Below are positions 43,811-53,725 of a DNA stretch of 64,000 bases, one piece after another. Positions within the stretch are counted from its first letter, which is position 1. The number at the start of each line of letters is the position of its first letter. Source of the DNA: Desulfovibrio piger. GTDB taxonomy: Bacteria; Desulfobacterota; Desulfovibrionia; Desulfovibrionales; Desulfovibrionaceae. A model generated the notes under the pieces. That model did not search any database, was not told the origin of the DNA, and saw nothing but the letters and a program-made list of their open reading frames with translations. The translations under genes and the position numbers were made by a program. The DNA is taken from positions 2,102,001-2,166,000 of the forward strand of contig NZ_OX636706.1 in the NCBI RefSeq assembly GCF_951793255.1, read 5' to 3'.

Positions 43811-44773
43811 ATGCGCATAATGGGAGAATTTGCCTTGAAAAAATATGCCCTTCTGATCCTGATGGCATGGCTCTGCCTGGCCTGCACGGCCCAGGCTGCC
43901 CAGCTCAACAAAATTGCCGCGGTGGTCAACGGCCAGGTCATCACCATGTTCGACCTGCAAAAGGCCGCGCTGCCTGAACTGGGGCGTGCCCGTCTCAATC
44001 CCAATGACCCCAAGCAGGCCGACAAGGTCAATGTGGTCTTCCGCAAGGTGATGGATTCCATGATCATGGACATCCTGCTGGAACAGGAGGCCAAGCGCCT
44101 GAGCATCACGGTCTCCGACAGCGAGATCGATCAGGAACTGACCAAGATGATGAAGATGCGCCGCCTGAACCGCGCCCAGTTCGAAGCCGAGCTGAAGAAG
44201 CAGGGCATGAGCGTGGATGAGCTGCGCAAGAGCATGAAGACCAATATGCTGCGTCAGCGTGTCATGGGGGCCGAAGTGGGCCGCCGCGTTGTGGTGACCG
44301 ATGACGAGATCCGTGCCTACTATGAAAAGCACAAGGACACCATGTATGACCGCAACGGTCTGCATATGGGCCTGATCGTCTACAATCCCAATGTCAATGC
44401 CAGGAGCATCGCGGCGCAGATCGCTTCCGGAGCCCTTTCGTTCGAAGAGGCCGCCCGCAAGTATTCCATCGCCCCCAATCGCGAAAAGGGCGGCGACATG
44501 GGCCCGGTGGAGTGGGGTCGCCTCAATCCCGAGTGGGAGACCCGCCTGAACAAGATGAAGCCCGGCGATGTGACCGACATCTTCACCGTGCAGGGCCACA
44601 AGGCCCAGGTGCATCTGTTCCGTCCCGGACAGAGCGGTCCCGGCCGTCCCATGACCTTTGAGGAAGCCCGGCCCGTCATCGACAATATCCTGCGCCAGCC
44701 CAAGGCCATGGAGCGTTTTGACGAATACTCCCAGCAGCTGCGCAGCAAGGCCGTCATCGATATCCGTCTGTAA
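43811..44773 (+). CDS. SurA-like periplasmic chaperone / peptidyl-prolyl isomerase
   Basis: SurA-type proteins help outer-membrane proteins fold. The longest frame starts at ATG 43811, but TTG 43835 has GGGAG nine bases upstream and yields a canonical signal peptide (KKYALLILMAWLCLACTAQA), so it may be the true start. The N-terminal SurA part contains LNKIAAVVNGQVITMFDLQ; a single parvulin domain lies at about 175-275 (YSIAPNREKGGDMGPVEWGRL). About 310-320 aa, shorter than enteric SurA with its two parvulin domains. Confidence 0.88.
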   Translation: MRIMGEFALKKYALLILMAWLCLACTAQAAQLNKIAAVVNGQVITMFDLQKAALPELGRARLNPNDPKQADKVNVVFRKVMDSMIMDILLEQEAKRLSITVSDSEIDQELTKMMKMRRLNRAQFEAELKKQGMSVDELRKSMKTNMLRQRVMGAEVGRRVVVTDDEIRAYYEKHKDTMYDRNGLHMGLIVYNPNVNARSIAAQIASGALSFEEAARKYSIAPNREKGGDMGPVEWGRLNPEWETRLNKMKPGDVTDIFTVQGHKAQVHLFRPGQSGPGRPMTFEEARPVIDNILRQPKAMERFDEYSQQLRSKAVIDIRL

Positions 44774-44848
44774 GATACAGCCTTCCGGCCGGAACCAGAC
44801 GGGGAGACCCGGCCGGCAGATACCCGCTTTCCCCGTATCGAGGTTTGC

Positions 44849-45844
44849 ATGACTTTTGAAGAACTGGGTGCGGCGCTGTGCGCGGAGCGCGAACGCCGTG
44901 GCCTGAGCCTTGATGATGTGGCCGCCCACCTGAAGATCAGCACGCGGCTCATCCAGGCCCTGGAGAGCGGGGATCTTTCCGCCTTGCCCCATCCTGCCTA
45001 TACCAAGGGCTTTTTGCGGGCCTATGCCTCGTACATGGCCCTGGATCCCGAAGCCGTGGCGGAAGTGGCGCACGCCCTGCAGCCCGCGGCGGCCACGGAA
45101 TGCACCGTCATGGGGGGCGACGAGGACCTGCGCAGCAATCCCGCCATCTTGCGTCACGGCGCCCGTCAGGGCATCGCGGGCTGGCTGCGTGTCTTCATCC
45201 TGCTCATCCTGGTGGTGGCGCTGGCCGGTGGCGGCTGGATGTTGTGGCAGCGGGGCGTATTCAAGGACCTGACCGGCAGCAAGGAACAGAGCCTGCCGAC
45301 TGCAGAGCCTGCAGCCGTGGCTCCTGCCCCTGAGCCGGTGGCTCCGGCACCGGCTGCCACGACGCCTGCGGCGCCTGCTCCGGCCGGAGCCCAGACTGCC
45401 CCGGCTCCCCAGGGAAATGGCGGTGCGGCAGCTCCTGCCGGCGGTGTGGCGCCTGTGCCCGGTACCGCACAGCCTGAACGCAGTGCCGCGCCCGCGTACA
45501 CGGGCATGATGGATACCCGGCCTGCGGAGCTGACCTGGGGCCAGACGGCCAATGCCGCCACGGTCCAGGATACGGCCGCCCAGGATCCGTCCCTGCCTGC
45601 TGGCATGCACCGTGTGGTGGTGACCGGTATCGGCGAATGCTGGATGCGGGCCACCGTGGACGGGGAAGTGCGCCAGTTCTCGGTGCGCAAGGGCGACATC
45701 ATCACTCTGGAATTTGCCAAGGCCCTGGAGGTAAAACTGGGCAACGCCGGTGGGGTCCAGGTCTCGTATGACGGGACGGAACTGCCGGCTCCCGGTCAGG
45801 CCGGTCAGGTGAAGACCCTGGTCTTCCCGCCTGCCGCCAACTGA
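44849..45844 (+). CDS. RodZ-like helix-turn-helix membrane protein
   Basis: RodZ links MreB to the membrane in rod-shaped cells. The 331-aa protein has an N-terminal HTH (MTFEELGAALCAERERRGLSLDDVAAHLKIS, about 1-75), one membrane helix (VFILLILVVALAGGGWML, about 113-130), a long Pro/Ala-rich linker and a C-terminal beta domain of DUF4115 type (MHRVVVTGIGECWMRATVDG). It overlaps recO by one base (TGATG). A regulatory rather than shape role cannot be excluded. Confidence 0.87.
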   Translation: MTFEELGAALCAERERRGLSLDDVAAHLKISTRLIQALESGDLSALPHPAYTKGFLRAYASYMALDPEAVAEVAHALQPAAATECTVMGGDEDLRSNPAILRHGARQGIAGWLRVFILLILVVALAGGGWMLWQRGVFKDLTGSKEQSLPTAEPAAVAPAPEPVAPAPAATTPAAPAPAGAQTAPAPQGNGGAAAPAGGVAPVPGTAQPERSAAPAYTGMMDTRPAELTWGQTANAATVQDTAAQDPSLPAGMHRVVVTGIGECWMRATVDGEVRQFSVRKGDIITLEFAKALEVKLGNAGGVQVSYDGTELPAPGQAGQVKTLVFPPAAN

Positions 45845-46596
45845 TGGAATGGACCGACCAGGCCCTCGTGCTGCGCATGGGGGCTTTTCGTGAGTCGGAT
45901 CTCTGGCTCAAGCTGTTGTGCCGTGAACATGGCCTGCTGACGCTGTTCGCCTTTGGCGGCAGCCGCAGCAGGCGACGCTTTTGCGGCTGTCTGGATGTGC
46001 TGAACAGCCTGCAGTGCCGTGTCCGTTCCTCAAAGGACGGGCGTTTCCTCAATCTTGAGGAGGCGGCCTTGCTGCAGGGGCCGCGCCTGCTGCGGCGCAA
46101 CTGGCAGCGCATGGGGCTGGCGGCCAACTGTCTGCGCTTTGTGGAAGCCATGGGCGTAGGGGAGGACGCCGCGACGGAAGCCTTCCTGCTGGTGGAGGAT
46201 CTGCGCGCGGTACTGGAGGCGGAAAAGGCCCCGCCTGTGCTCCTGCCCCTGTATTTCCGCCTGCGTCTGGCCGGGGCCCTGGGCTTTGCCCCCAACCTGG
46301 GGCAGTGCGGCCGGTGCGGCCGGACCATCAGCGAGGACGCGCTCTTCGTGGTCGATGAAGGCCAGCTGCGCTGTTCCTCCTGTCGCAGCAGCCGCTTCGA
46401 ACTGGAGCGTTATGGCGTGGAGATCCCCGCACAGGGGCTTGACCTTCTGCGCCATGTACAGCAAAGTTTCCCGTCCGGGTGGCCGGACGGCGAGCTGCCG
46501 CCCCCGGTGCGGCGGGCCTGTGCCCGGGCCATCGATGGTTTTGTCCAGTACCATTTGGGGCTGGCCTGGGAAGGGAACTATTTTCGTCGGGTTTGA
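45844..46596 (+). CDS. recO: DNA repair protein RecO
   Basis: RecO binds single-stranded DNA with RecR and loads RecA in gap repair. The 250 aa show the N-terminal OB fold (MEWTDQALVLRMGAFRESDLWLKLL), a helical domain and a zinc finger with four Cys (CGRCGRTIS and CSSC, about 157-180). Translation is coupled to the RodZ-like gene by a TGATG overlap. The product of addAB at the other end of the window serves the alternative, double-strand break route. Confidence 0.93.
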   Translation: MEWTDQALVLRMGAFRESDLWLKLLCREHGLLTLFAFGGSRSRRRFCGCLDVLNSLQCRVRSSKDGRFLNLEEAALLQGPRLLRRNWQRMGLAANCLRFVEAMGVGEDAATEAFLLVEDLRAVLEAEKAPPVLLPLYFRLRLAGALGFAPNLGQCGRCGRTISEDALFVVDEGQLRCSSCRSSRFELERYGVEIPAQGLDLLRHVQQSFPSGWPDGELPPPVRRACARAIDGFVQYHLGLAWEGNYFRRV

Positions 46597-46712
46597 GTCT
46601 GCCCGTCCCGTCTGCGGGACAAAAGACGAACGAAGGGGACGCGTCGGACTGGCGGCGCCGTAGCTGACGCGAGCGTCGCGTCGTGCCGAAATGTGTTAAA
46701 AAAGGACTGCAC

Positions 46713-47591
46713 ATGTATTTTCAGGATGTCATCCTTACCCTGCAACGCTACTGGGCGGAGCAGGGCTGTGTCGTGGAACAGCCTTCAGGCGTGGAATGCG
46801 GGGCGGGGACGTTCAACCCCAACACCTTCCTGCGCGTGCTGGGCCCCGAACCCTGGAGCGTGGCCTATGTGGAACCCAGCCGTCGTCCCACTGACGGCCG
46901 CTACGGGGAAAACCCCAACCGCCTGCAGCGCTACTTCCAGTTCCAGGTCATCATGAAGCCTTCTCCTGCCAATGTGCAGGAACTGTACCTGGAAAGCCTG
47001 AACGCCCTGGGCATCAATCCCGCCCAGCACGATATCCGCTTTGTGGAAGACGACTGGGAATCGCCCACCCTGGGCGCCTGGGGCCTGGGCTGGGAAGTGT
47101 GGCTCAACGGCATGGAAGTGAGCCAGTTCACCTACTTCCAGCAGGTGGGCGGCATCGACCTGCATCCCATCAGCGTGGAGCTGACCTATGGTCTGGAACG
47201 TCTGACCATGTATCTGCAGGGCGTGGAATCCGTCTACGACCTGAAGTGGAACAAGAACGTGACCTACGGCCACATCTACCACCAGAACGAAGTGGAGCAG
47301 TCCAAGCACAATTTCGAGGCCAGCAACCCCGAGATGCTGCTGCGTCATTTCAATGATTTTGAAGGCCAGTGCAAGGCCATGCTGGAGCAGAACCTGCCCT
47401 GGCCCGCCTATGACTACTGCCTCAAATGTTCCCACACCTTCAACCTGCTGGATGCGCGCGGCGCCATCTCCATCACGGAACGCGCCGGCTATATCGGCCG
47501 TGTGCGCGCTCTGGCTGCAGGCGTGGCCAAACTGTATGTGGCCCAGCGTGAAGAGCTGGGGTATCCGATGCTCAACACCGAGGCGAGGTAA
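46713..47591 (+). CDS. glyQ: Glycyl-tRNA synthetase alpha subunit
   Basis: The alpha subunit holds the class II active site and works as an alpha2beta2 enzyme. ATG 46713 ([19 protein letters not shown]) follows AAAGGA; 292 aa. Signatures: [38 protein letters not shown] and [16 protein letters not shown]. glyS begins three bases after the stop, giving equal expression. Confidence 0.97.
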   Translation: MYFQDVILTLQRYWAEQGCVVEQPSGVECGAGTFNPNTFLRVLGPEPWSVAYVEPSRRPTDGRYGENPNRLQRYFQFQVIMKPSPANVQELYLESLNALGINPAQHDIRFVEDDWESPTLGAWGLGWEVWLNGMEVSQFTYFQQVGGIDLHPISVELTYGLERLTMYLQGVESVYDLKWNKNVTYGHIYHQNEVEQSKHNFEASNPEMLLRHFNDFEGQCKAMLEQNLPWPAYDYCLKCSHTFNLLDARGAISITERAGYIGRVRALAAGVAKLYVAQREELGYPMLNTEAR

Positions 47592-47594
47592 GGC

Positions 47595-49685
47595 ATGGCG
47601 ACCTTTGTGCTTGAAATTGGCAGCGAAGAACTGCCTGCCCGTTTTTTGGCCGGCGAAGAAGCCGAACTGGCCGCCCGTTTTACGGCGGCCCTGCAGGAAG
47701 CCAGTGTGGAACACGGCGCCCTGCGTACTATGAGCACGCCGCGTCGTGCCATCGTCATCATCGAGGACGTGAACCCCGTGCAGCAGGAGCGCGAGGAAGA
47801 AGTGGCCGGCCCGCCGGTGCGTGTGGCCTTTGCCGCTGACGGCAAGCCCACCAAGGCCCTGGAAGGCTTTGCCCGCACCAACGGCGTGAGCGTGGACGAC
47901 GTGTACCGCATCACCACCGAAAAGGGCGAATACGTGGCCGTGCGCAAACGCATCGGCGGCGCTGCCGTTGCCGATCTGCTGGCCGAGATCTGCCCCGCCG
48001 TCATCACCTCCCTGCCGTTCGGCAAGCGCATGCGCTGGGGCAGCAATACCCTGGCCTATGCCCGTCCGCTGCGCTGGATCGTGGCCCTGCTGGATGACGC
48101 CGTGGTGCCCTTCACCGTGGGCCCCGTGGCTTCCGGTCGCGAGACCATGGGCCACCGCATCCACGGTCATGGCCCCTTCAGCGTGGCCCATGCCAATGAG
48201 CTGCTGGCCGTGCTGGCTGACAAGGGCGGCCTGACGCCCGATGCCGCCGACCGCCGCAAGGTCATCGTGGAAGGCGGTGACGCCCAGGCTGCCGCCATCG
48301 GCGGCAAGGTGCTGTGGCGTGAGGGCCTGCTGGACGAGGTGCAGGGCCTGACCGAACATCCCGTGCCCCTGCTGGCCGACTTCGATCCTTCCTATCTGGA
48401 AGTGCCCCGCGAAGTGCTGCTCACCAGCATGGAAAGTCATCAGAAGAGCTTTGGTATCGAGGCTGCCGACGGTACCCTGATGCCGCACTTCCTGACCGTG
48501 CTCAACATCTCCCCCGAGGACATGAGCCTGGTCAAGCACGGCTGGGAACGCGTGCTGCGTGCCCGCCTGGAAGATGCCCGTTTCTTCTGGCATGCCGACC
48601 TGCGTGACAATTTCGACTACTGGCTGGAAAAGCTGGATCACGTCATCTTCATCGGCCGTCTGGGCACCATGGGCGAAAAGACCCGCCGTCTGGAAGCCCT
48701 GTGCCGCTGGCTGGCCGAGAACGTGGCCCAGGGCAAGGTCAGCGCCGAGGACGCCGCCCGTGCCGGCCGCCTGTCCAAGGCCGACCTGGTGACCGGCATG
48801 GTGGGCGAGTTCGATACCCTGCAGGGCATCATGGGCGGCATCTACGCCGAACGCAAGGGCGAAACCCCGGTGGTGGCCCAGGCCCTGCGCGAACAGTATC
48901 TGCCCGCCGGCCCCGACAGCCCCGTGCCTGCCAGCCTGTGCGGCGCGCTGCTGTCCATGGCCGACAAGGCCGATACCCTGGTGGGCTGCTTCGGCCTGGG
49001 CATGATCCCCACCGGTGCCGCCGACCCCAATGCCCTGCGCCGTTGCGCTCTGGGCATCATCCGTATCGCTCTGGAGTTCGACCTGCACTTCGACATCCGT
49101 CAGCTGTTCGCCCGTGCTCACGAACTCTATGGTGACCGCCAGTGGAAGCTGGCTCCGCAGGAAGCCCTGGACAAGCTGCTGGACTTCTTTGCGGGCCGTG
49201 TGCGCAATTACTGGCAGAACCGTGGCGAAGACAGCCTGCTGGTGGATGCCGCTCTGGGCGCCGGTGTGGCTGATGTCTGCCAGTGCGGGGCCCGTCTGGC
49301 CGCCCTTGCCCAGTTCAGCAAGGAAGCCGGTTATGCCGAGGCCGTGCAGACCTTCAAGCGTGTGGCCAACATCGTCCGCAAGCAGGGCGCGGCTGAACAG
49401 CTTGCCGCTGCCTGGCAGGCTGACCTGCTGCAGGAAGATGCCGAAAAGGCCCTGGCCGCCACGCTGGACGATCTGCTGCCGCGTCTGGACAGCCTGTGGG
49501 AGGCCGGTGACCATACCGCCGCCCTCAAAACGCTGCTGGAAGTCCGTCCTGTGGTGGATGCCTTCTTCGACGGCGTCATGGTCATGTGCGATGATGCGGC
49601 GCTGCGCGCCAACCGCCTGGCCATGCTCAATGCCCTGGGCACCCGGTTTGCTCGGCTGGCGGATTTTGCCGCCCTGCAGATCTAA
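47595..49685 (+). CDS. glyS: Glycyl-tRNA synthetase beta subunit
   Basis: The beta subunit binds tRNA-Gly. The 696 aa begin MATFVLEIGSEELPARFLAGEE, the usual GSEELPA signature, with GKRMRWGSNTLAYARPLRWIVALL near residue 140 and HQKSFGI near 290. The C-terminal anticodon-binding, DALR-like part ends FARLADFAALQI. Codon use is strongly biased, as in other highly expressed genes here. A stable hairpin follows the stop. Confidence 0.97.
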   Translation: MATFVLEIGSEELPARFLAGEEAELAARFTAALQEASVEHGALRTMSTPRRAIVIIEDVNPVQQEREEEVAGPPVRVAFAADGKPTKALEGFARTNGVSVDDVYRITTEKGEYVAVRKRIGGAAVADLLAEICPAVITSLPFGKRMRWGSNTLAYARPLRWIVALLDDAVVPFTVGPVASGRETMGHRIHGHGPFSVAHANELLAVLADKGGLTPDAADRRKVIVEGGDAQAAAIGGKVLWREGLLDEVQGLTEHPVPLLADFDPSYLEVPREVLLTSMESHQKSFGIEAADGTLMPHFLTVLNISPEDMSLVKHGWERVLRARLEDARFFWHADLRDNFDYWLEKLDHVIFIGRLGTMGEKTRRLEALCRWLAENVAQGKVSAEDAARAGRLSKADLVTGMVGEFDTLQGIMGGIYAERKGETPVVAQALREQYLPAGPDSPVPASLCGALLSMADKADTLVGCFGLGMIPTGAADPNALRRCALGIIRIALEFDLHFDIRQLFARAHELYGDRQWKLAPQEALDKLLDFFAGRVRNYWQNRGEDSLLVDAALGAGVADVCQCGARLAALAQFSKEAGYAEAVQTFKRVANIVRKQGAAEQLAAAWQADLLQEDAEKALAATLDDLLPRLDSLWEAGDHTAALKTLLEVRPVVDAFFDGVMVMCDDAALRANRLAMLNALGTRFARLADFAALQI

Positions 49686-49691
49686 AATGTG

Positions 49692-49712
49692 GCAAGGGGC
49701 ACTGCCCCTTGC
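49692..49712 (+). terminator. Hairpin after glyS, possible terminator
   Basis: Perfect 9-bp stem GCAAGGGGC-ACT-GCCCCTTGC, but no T run follows, so termination is uncertain. Confidence 0.5.
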
Positions 49713-49741
49713 ATGAAAATGCGCCAATATGGCCGCAGAGC

Positions 49742-49770
49742 TTGACAGATATGCCATGCTCTGCTAAGAA
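49742..49770 (+). promoter_or_regulatory. Promoter of rpsT
   Basis: Perfect TTGACA, 17 bases ending TGC, then TAAGAA (extended -10). The GTG start lies 59 bases downstream. Confidence 0.75.
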
Positions 49771-49829
49771 TCCGTCTTCACACGAAGGCACTATACCTGC
49801 ATTGCAGGCCAAAATATCGGAGGAATACC

Positions 49830-50099
49830 GTGGCTAACCATAAGTCTGCCATCAAGCGTCATAAGCAGAGCCTGAAACACGCCGCCCGCAACCGCGCTGC
49901 CCGTACCCGCGTGAAGAACGCCGTCAAGGCTGTGCGCGCCGCCATCACCGGCAACGACAAGGAACAGGCCAGCAGCGCTCTGACTGTTGCCGCTTCCGTG
50001 CTGGCCAAGGCCGCCGGCAAGGGCGCCATGCACTGGAAGAAGGCTGCCCGCAAGCTGTCCCGCCTGTCTCGCGCCGTCAACGCTATCGACGCTCAGTAG
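49830..50099 (+). CDS. rpsT: 30S ribosomal protein S20
   Basis: S20 is a primary 16S rRNA-binding protein. The 89-aa, Lys/Arg/Ala-rich protein ([20 protein letters not shown]) begins at a GTG behind GGAGGA. GTG or TTG starts are common for rpsT and, in E. coli, take part in autoregulation; the same may hold here. It has its own strong promoter. Confidence 0.97.
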   Translation: MANHKSAIKRHKQSLKHAARNRAARTRVKNAVKAVRAAITGNDKEQASSALTVAASVLAKAAGKGAMHWKKAARKLSRLSRAVNAIDAQ

Positions 50100-50129
50100 T
50101 GCGGCTGCACCGGTCACCGTCGTTTTTGC

Positions 50130-50158
50130 TTGACGGAGACGGCCGGGTAACGTAATAT
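50130..50158 (+). promoter_or_regulatory. Promoter of tRNA-Arg
   Basis: TTGACG, 17 bases, TAATAT; the tRNA begins ten bases after the -10, so almost no leader is transcribed. Confidence 0.82.
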
Positions 50159-50167
50159 TTCAAACAT

Positions 50168-50244
50168 GCGCTCGTAGCTCAGCTGGATAGAGCAACAGGC
50201 TACGAACCTGTAGGCCAGGAGTTCGAATCTCTTCGGGCGCACCA
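50168..50244 (+). tRNA. tRNA-Arg (anticodon ACG)
   Basis: 77-base cloverleaf with encoded CCA. Acceptor GCGCTCG/CGGGCGC (one U-G), anticodon loop CTACGAA on ACAGG/CCTGT, T loop TTCGAAT. A34 is expected to be deaminated to inosine by TadA. Confidence 0.96.
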
Positions 50245-50255
50245 TCACAAAAATA

Positions 50256-50288
50256 AGCGGTTGGCTGTTATGGCTGGCCGCTTTTTTT
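50256..50288 (+). terminator. Terminator after tRNA-Arg
   Basis: AGCGGTTGGC pairs with GCTGGCCGCT region (several G-U pairs), then T7. Confidence 0.75.
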
Positions 50289-50560
50289 GTATTTTCAATG
50301 CCTTGTTTCAGGGCCCCGGGATGCCACGGGCCGGTATCTTTCGGGGTTCTGCCCGTACTGCCGCATCATTCCCGGTACGGACATCTTTCCCGCATGGCTC
50401 CGGTGTGTCCTCTTCCATGACATGGAGCGCAGGCCCCTTGGGTATCCTGTTTTGTGTGCCGCTTCCGGTGCCGGATGCCGGGAAAGGAGAGATGGCCGAT
50501 CTCCAAAAGCTGGAGGCGTGCCGGGATGTCCGCAGGCAGCCGGAAAGGGGAGCCCTGCGC
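50289..50560. other. Leader of the NifA-type activator gene
   Basis: 272 bases, GC-rich, in frame with the activator but without activator-like sequence. An ATG at 50492 has AGGAG only two bases upstream, too close to be convincing. No clear promoter. Confidence 0.4.
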
Positions 50561-52228
50561 ATGAAACGACACCAAGAGACGCCATCGACGGATCCTTCCG
50601 CCCCTGATCAGAAAGGGGCGGCTCCCTCCACATCTCCTGTGCTGCCGTCGCATCGGCAGCGCGTACGTGAAACGGTCAGCGAGCTGCGGCTGCTGTTCGA
50701 CCTTTCCCAGGTCATCGACCATTCCCGCGACATCAGCCACAGCCTGGAGGCGACGCTCTCTCTGATGGCGCAGCACCTGCACATGATGCGGGGCATGATC
50801 ACCCTCGTGTCTCCCCATACCGGCGAGATCCGCATCGAGGTGGCCCACGGTCTGAATCCCGCCGAGCAGCGGCGGGGCCATTATGCGCTGGGTGAGGGCG
50901 TCACGGGGCGCGTCATCCAGAGCGGCCAGCCCATGGTCGTTTCCAATGTTTCGGCCAGCCCCATCTTTTTGAACCGTACCCGTTCCCGTGACCTGCAAAA
51001 GGATACCATCGCCTTCATCTGTGTGCCCATCAAGTTCGAGGACGAGGTCCTGGGCGCCCTTTCCGTGGACCGTGTCTTTGCGGATGCCGTGACGCTGGAA
51101 GAAGACGAGCGCATCCTGACCATCATCGCGTCCATGATCGCCCATGCGGCCAGGGCGCGGCAGAACGTCATGGACGAGCGCGTTGCGGCCATCGAAGAGA
51201 ACATGCGCCTGCGCAATGCGCTGTCCGCGCCGCTGCGTCCGCACGGTTTTGTCGGCAATTCCGATGCCATGCGCCTTGTCTATGAGCAGATCTCGCAGGT
51301 GGCGCCTTCCACGACGACGGTGCTGCTGTACGGCGAGAGCGGCACAGGCAAGGAGCTGGCCGCCCATGCCATCCATTCCGCCGGCAAGCGGAGCAAGGGG
51401 CCGTTCATCTCGCTGAACTGTGCGGCCTTGCCGGAAAACCTCATCGAAAGCGAACTGTTCGGCCATGAGAAGGGAGCTTTTACCGGTGCTTCGGGCATAC
51501 GCAAGGGACGCTTCGAGCTGGCGGATGGCGGGACGCTCTTTCTTGATGAAGTGGGGGAACTTTCCCTGCTGACGCAGGCCAAGCTGCTGCGTGTCCTGCA
51601 GGAGCGCTGTTTCGAGCGTCTGGGCGGTACGGAGAGCCTGTCCGTGGACGTGCGCATCATCACGGCCACCAACAGGGATCTGGCCCGCATGGTGGAGGAG
51701 GGCACGTTCCGCCGCGACCTCTATTACCGTCTGAATGTGTTCCCCATCCACATGCCGCCCCTGCGCGAACGGCAGAACGACATCCAGCCGCTGGCGGCCT
51801 ATTTTGTAGACAAGTACGCTGCGGCCAACGGACGCTCAGGCATCCGCATCTCGCTGGCCGTCATGGACATGCTGCAACGTTATTCCTGGCCCGGCAATAT
51901 CCGTGAGCTGGAGAACGTCATGGAGCGGGCCGTGCTCCTGGTCGGTCAGGATGGCCTGATCCTGCCCCAGCATCTGCCGCGTGAACTGCACAGTACGCAT
52001 TGCCCGTTCGGCCCGGAGGCGCACAAGGGGGCTGTGGAGCCCTATACGGCTTCCGGCACCTTGCAGGATCGTCTCGACGAGCTGGAGCGCGCCTGCATCA
52101 CCGATGCCCTTGCCCGGCACAAGGGGCACATGGGGCATGCGGCCCAGGCCCTAGGGCTCACGGAGCGCGTCATGGCCCTGCGTATGAAGAAACATGGCAT
52201 CAGCTACAAGGATTTCCGCCAGCACTGA
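50561..52228 (+). CDS. Sigma-54-dependent activator, NifA type (GAF-AAA+-HTH)
   Basis: ATG 50561 ([19 protein letters not shown]) with GGGGAG upstream gives 555 aa. A GAF domain (about 50-200) precedes the AAA+ domain with GESGTGKE near residue 258, intact GAFTGA near 306, [33 protein letters not shown] and the C-terminal HTH ([21 protein letters not shown]). This NifA/NorR-like layout senses a small ligand, not a kinase. No nif genes lie nearby and no sigma-54 promoter is adjacent, so its targets are elsewhere; amtB with its upstream palindromes is one candidate. Confidence 0.92.
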   Translation: MKRHQETPSTDPSAPDQKGAAPSTSPVLPSHRQRVRETVSELRLLFDLSQVIDHSRDISHSLEATLSLMAQHLHMMRGMITLVSPHTGEIRIEVAHGLNPAEQRRGHYALGEGVTGRVIQSGQPMVVSNVSASPIFLNRTRSRDLQKDTIAFICVPIKFEDEVLGALSVDRVFADAVTLEEDERILTIIASMIAHAARARQNVMDERVAAIEENMRLRNALSAPLRPHGFVGNSDAMRLVYEQISQVAPSTTTVLLYGESGTGKELAAHAIHSAGKRSKGPFISLNCAALPENLIESELFGHEKGAFTGASGIRKGRFELADGGTLFLDEVGELSLLTQAKLLRVLQERCFERLGGTESLSVDVRIITATNRDLARMVEEGTFRRDLYYRLNVFPIHMPPLRERQNDIQPLAAYFVDKYAAANGRSGIRISLAVMDMLQRYSWPGNIRELENVMERAVLLVGQDGLILPQHLPRELHSTHCPFGPEAHKGAVEPYTASGTLQDRLDELERACITDALARHKGHMGHAAQALGLTERVMALRMKKHGISYKDFRQH

Positions 52229-52307
52229 TGCAAGGATTTGCTTGGGAAGGGCGGAGGCTGTCCCCATCCGTGATGGCCGCAGCGTCCGCTCTTTGCCTGT
52301 TACAGCA

Positions 52308-52345
52308 CGAAAAAGGCCCGCCGGAGTCATGCTCTGGCGGGCCTT
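52308..52345 (-). terminator. Terminator for dapL (minus), hairpin shared with the activator gene
   Basis: A 14-bp stem AAGGCCCGCCGGAG / CTCTGGCGGGCCTT with one G-U; T5 follows only on the minus strand. It lies 80 bases past the activator stop, so it may also shape that 3' end. Confidence 0.75.
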
Positions 52346-52487
52346 ATGCATAAGGGAGCGCTTCGTGCCTTCCCCGCGCTCCGGTATGCCCTTGGGGAAA
52401 AGAGTGTCTGTCCTTCCAAAAGAAGACAAAAGTGTGGCGGAAGGGCCCTGCCGCTTTGCTGGCAAGGGCCCCTCCCCCGAATGAGAT

Positions 52488-53723
52488 TTACAAGCTCAGT
52501 CCCTGCAAACGTTCCAGGGCCTCGGTGGTGTCCTCCTCACTGCCGAAAACGGTGAAGCGTACATAGCCTTCGCCGCTGGGCCCAAAGCCCGCACCGGGGG
52601 TGCAGACCAGGGAAGTGCGGGAGAGCAGAAAGTCGAAGAACTCCCAGGAACCCATGCCGTCAGGCGTCTTCACCCAGATATAGGGGGCATGGATGCCGCC
52701 GTAGCAGGAAAGGCCCATGCCCTCGATGCCGGAACGGATACGGGCCGCATTGGCCATGTAGGCCGCGATGGTGGCGCGGACCTGTTCCTGCCCCTCTGGG
52801 CTGTAGACGGCCTCGGCGGCACGCTGCACGATGTAGGGACAGCCGTTGTACTTGGTGCTCTGGCGGCGCTTCCACATGTCCTGCAGACGGACGCGGGAAC
52901 CGTCCGGGCCGGGGATGGTCACCGCGGCCGGGATGGTGGTGAAGGCGCAGCGCAGGCCCGTGAATCCCGCCGTCTTGGAGAAGGAGCGGCACTCCACGGC
53001 CACTTCTTCGGCGCCGGGGATCTCGAAGATGCTGTGCGGCACCTCGCTGTCCGTATCCTTGATGAAGGCTTCGTAGGCCGCATCATAGATGATGAGGGCC
53101 CCGTGGCGGCGGGCATAGTCCACCCAGGCAGCCAGAGCATCCCTGTGCAGCACCGTGCCCGTGGGATTGTTGGGATAGCAAAGATAGATGATGTCGGGTA
53201 CCGCGTCGGGGAAGTCCGGCACGAAGTCGTTGGCTTCCGTGCAGGGCAGGTAGATGAGGTCGCTCCAGCGCTCGCCCGTCCACCGGCCCGCGCGGCCTGC
53301 CATGGCATTGGAATCCACATAGACGGGATAGACGGGGTCGGTGACCGCCACGCGGCAGGACAGGGAGAACAGTTCCTGGATGTTGGCCACGTCGCACTTG
53401 GAACCGTCGCTGATGAAGATGTCCGCGGCGTCCATCTGCACACCGTGGGCTCGGTAGTCATGCGCAGCGATGGCCTCGCGCAGGAAATCATAGCCCTGTT
53501 CCGGGCCGTACCCCTTGAAGGAGGCGGACGAGGCCATCTCGTCCACTGCCGAATGCAGGGCCGTGATGACGGCGGGCGGCAGGGGGCGGGTCACGTCGCC
53601 GATACCCAGGCTGATGACAGGCAGGGCGGGATGCTGTTCCCGGTGCGCGCGGACCCTGGTGGCCACCGTGGCGAAAAGATAGGCGCCGGGCAGTCCGGCG
53701 TAATGTTCGTTGCTGCGGATCAT
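52488..53723 (-). CDS. dapL: LL-diaminopimelate aminotransferase
   Basis: DapL converts tetrahydrodipicolinate directly to LL-diaminopimelate with glutamate as amino donor, for lysine and peptidoglycan. The 411-aa PLP enzyme has [43 protein letters not shown] and the Schiff-base Lys in [12 protein letters not shown] near residue 246. It is followed upstream in the operon by dapF (2 bases) and gltB, linking it to its amino donor and to the next enzyme. Confidence 0.95.
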   Translation of the reverse strand: MIRSNEHYAGLPGAYLFATVATRVRAHREQHPALPVISLGIGDVTRPLPPAVITALHSAVDEMASSASFKGYGPEQGYDFLREAIAAHDYRAHGVQMDAADIFISDGSKCDVANIQELFSLSCRVAVTDPVYPVYVDSNAMAGRAGRWTGERWSDLIYLPCTEANDFVPDFPDAVPDIIYLCYPNNPTGTVLHRDALAAWVDYARRHGALIIYDAAYEAFIKDTDSEVPHSIFEIPGAEEVAVECRSFSKTAGFTGLRCAFTTIPAAVTIPGPDGSRVRLQDMWKRRQSTKYNGCPYIVQRAAEAVYSPEGQEQVRATIAAYMANAARIRSGIEGMGLSCYGGIHAPYIWVKTPDGMGSWEFFDFLLSRTSLVCTPGAGFGPSGEGYVRFTVFGSEEDTTEALERLQGLSL

Positions 53724-53725
53724 GG

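Noticed and set aside
43811-43910. Lipoprotein signal in the SurA-like protein (LCLAC)
   Set aside because: The residue at -3 is Cys, not Leu/Val/Ile, so the lipobox is poor; a signal peptidase I site after TAQA fits better.
46785-49757. Minus-strand open frame of about 990 codons opposite glyQS
   Set aside because: It is antisense to glyQ and glyS; the translation is repetitive His/Gln/Gly without domains.
52439-52475. Second dapL terminator
   Set aside because: A GC hairpin (GGGCCC arms with a bulge) exists, but no T run follows on either strand.
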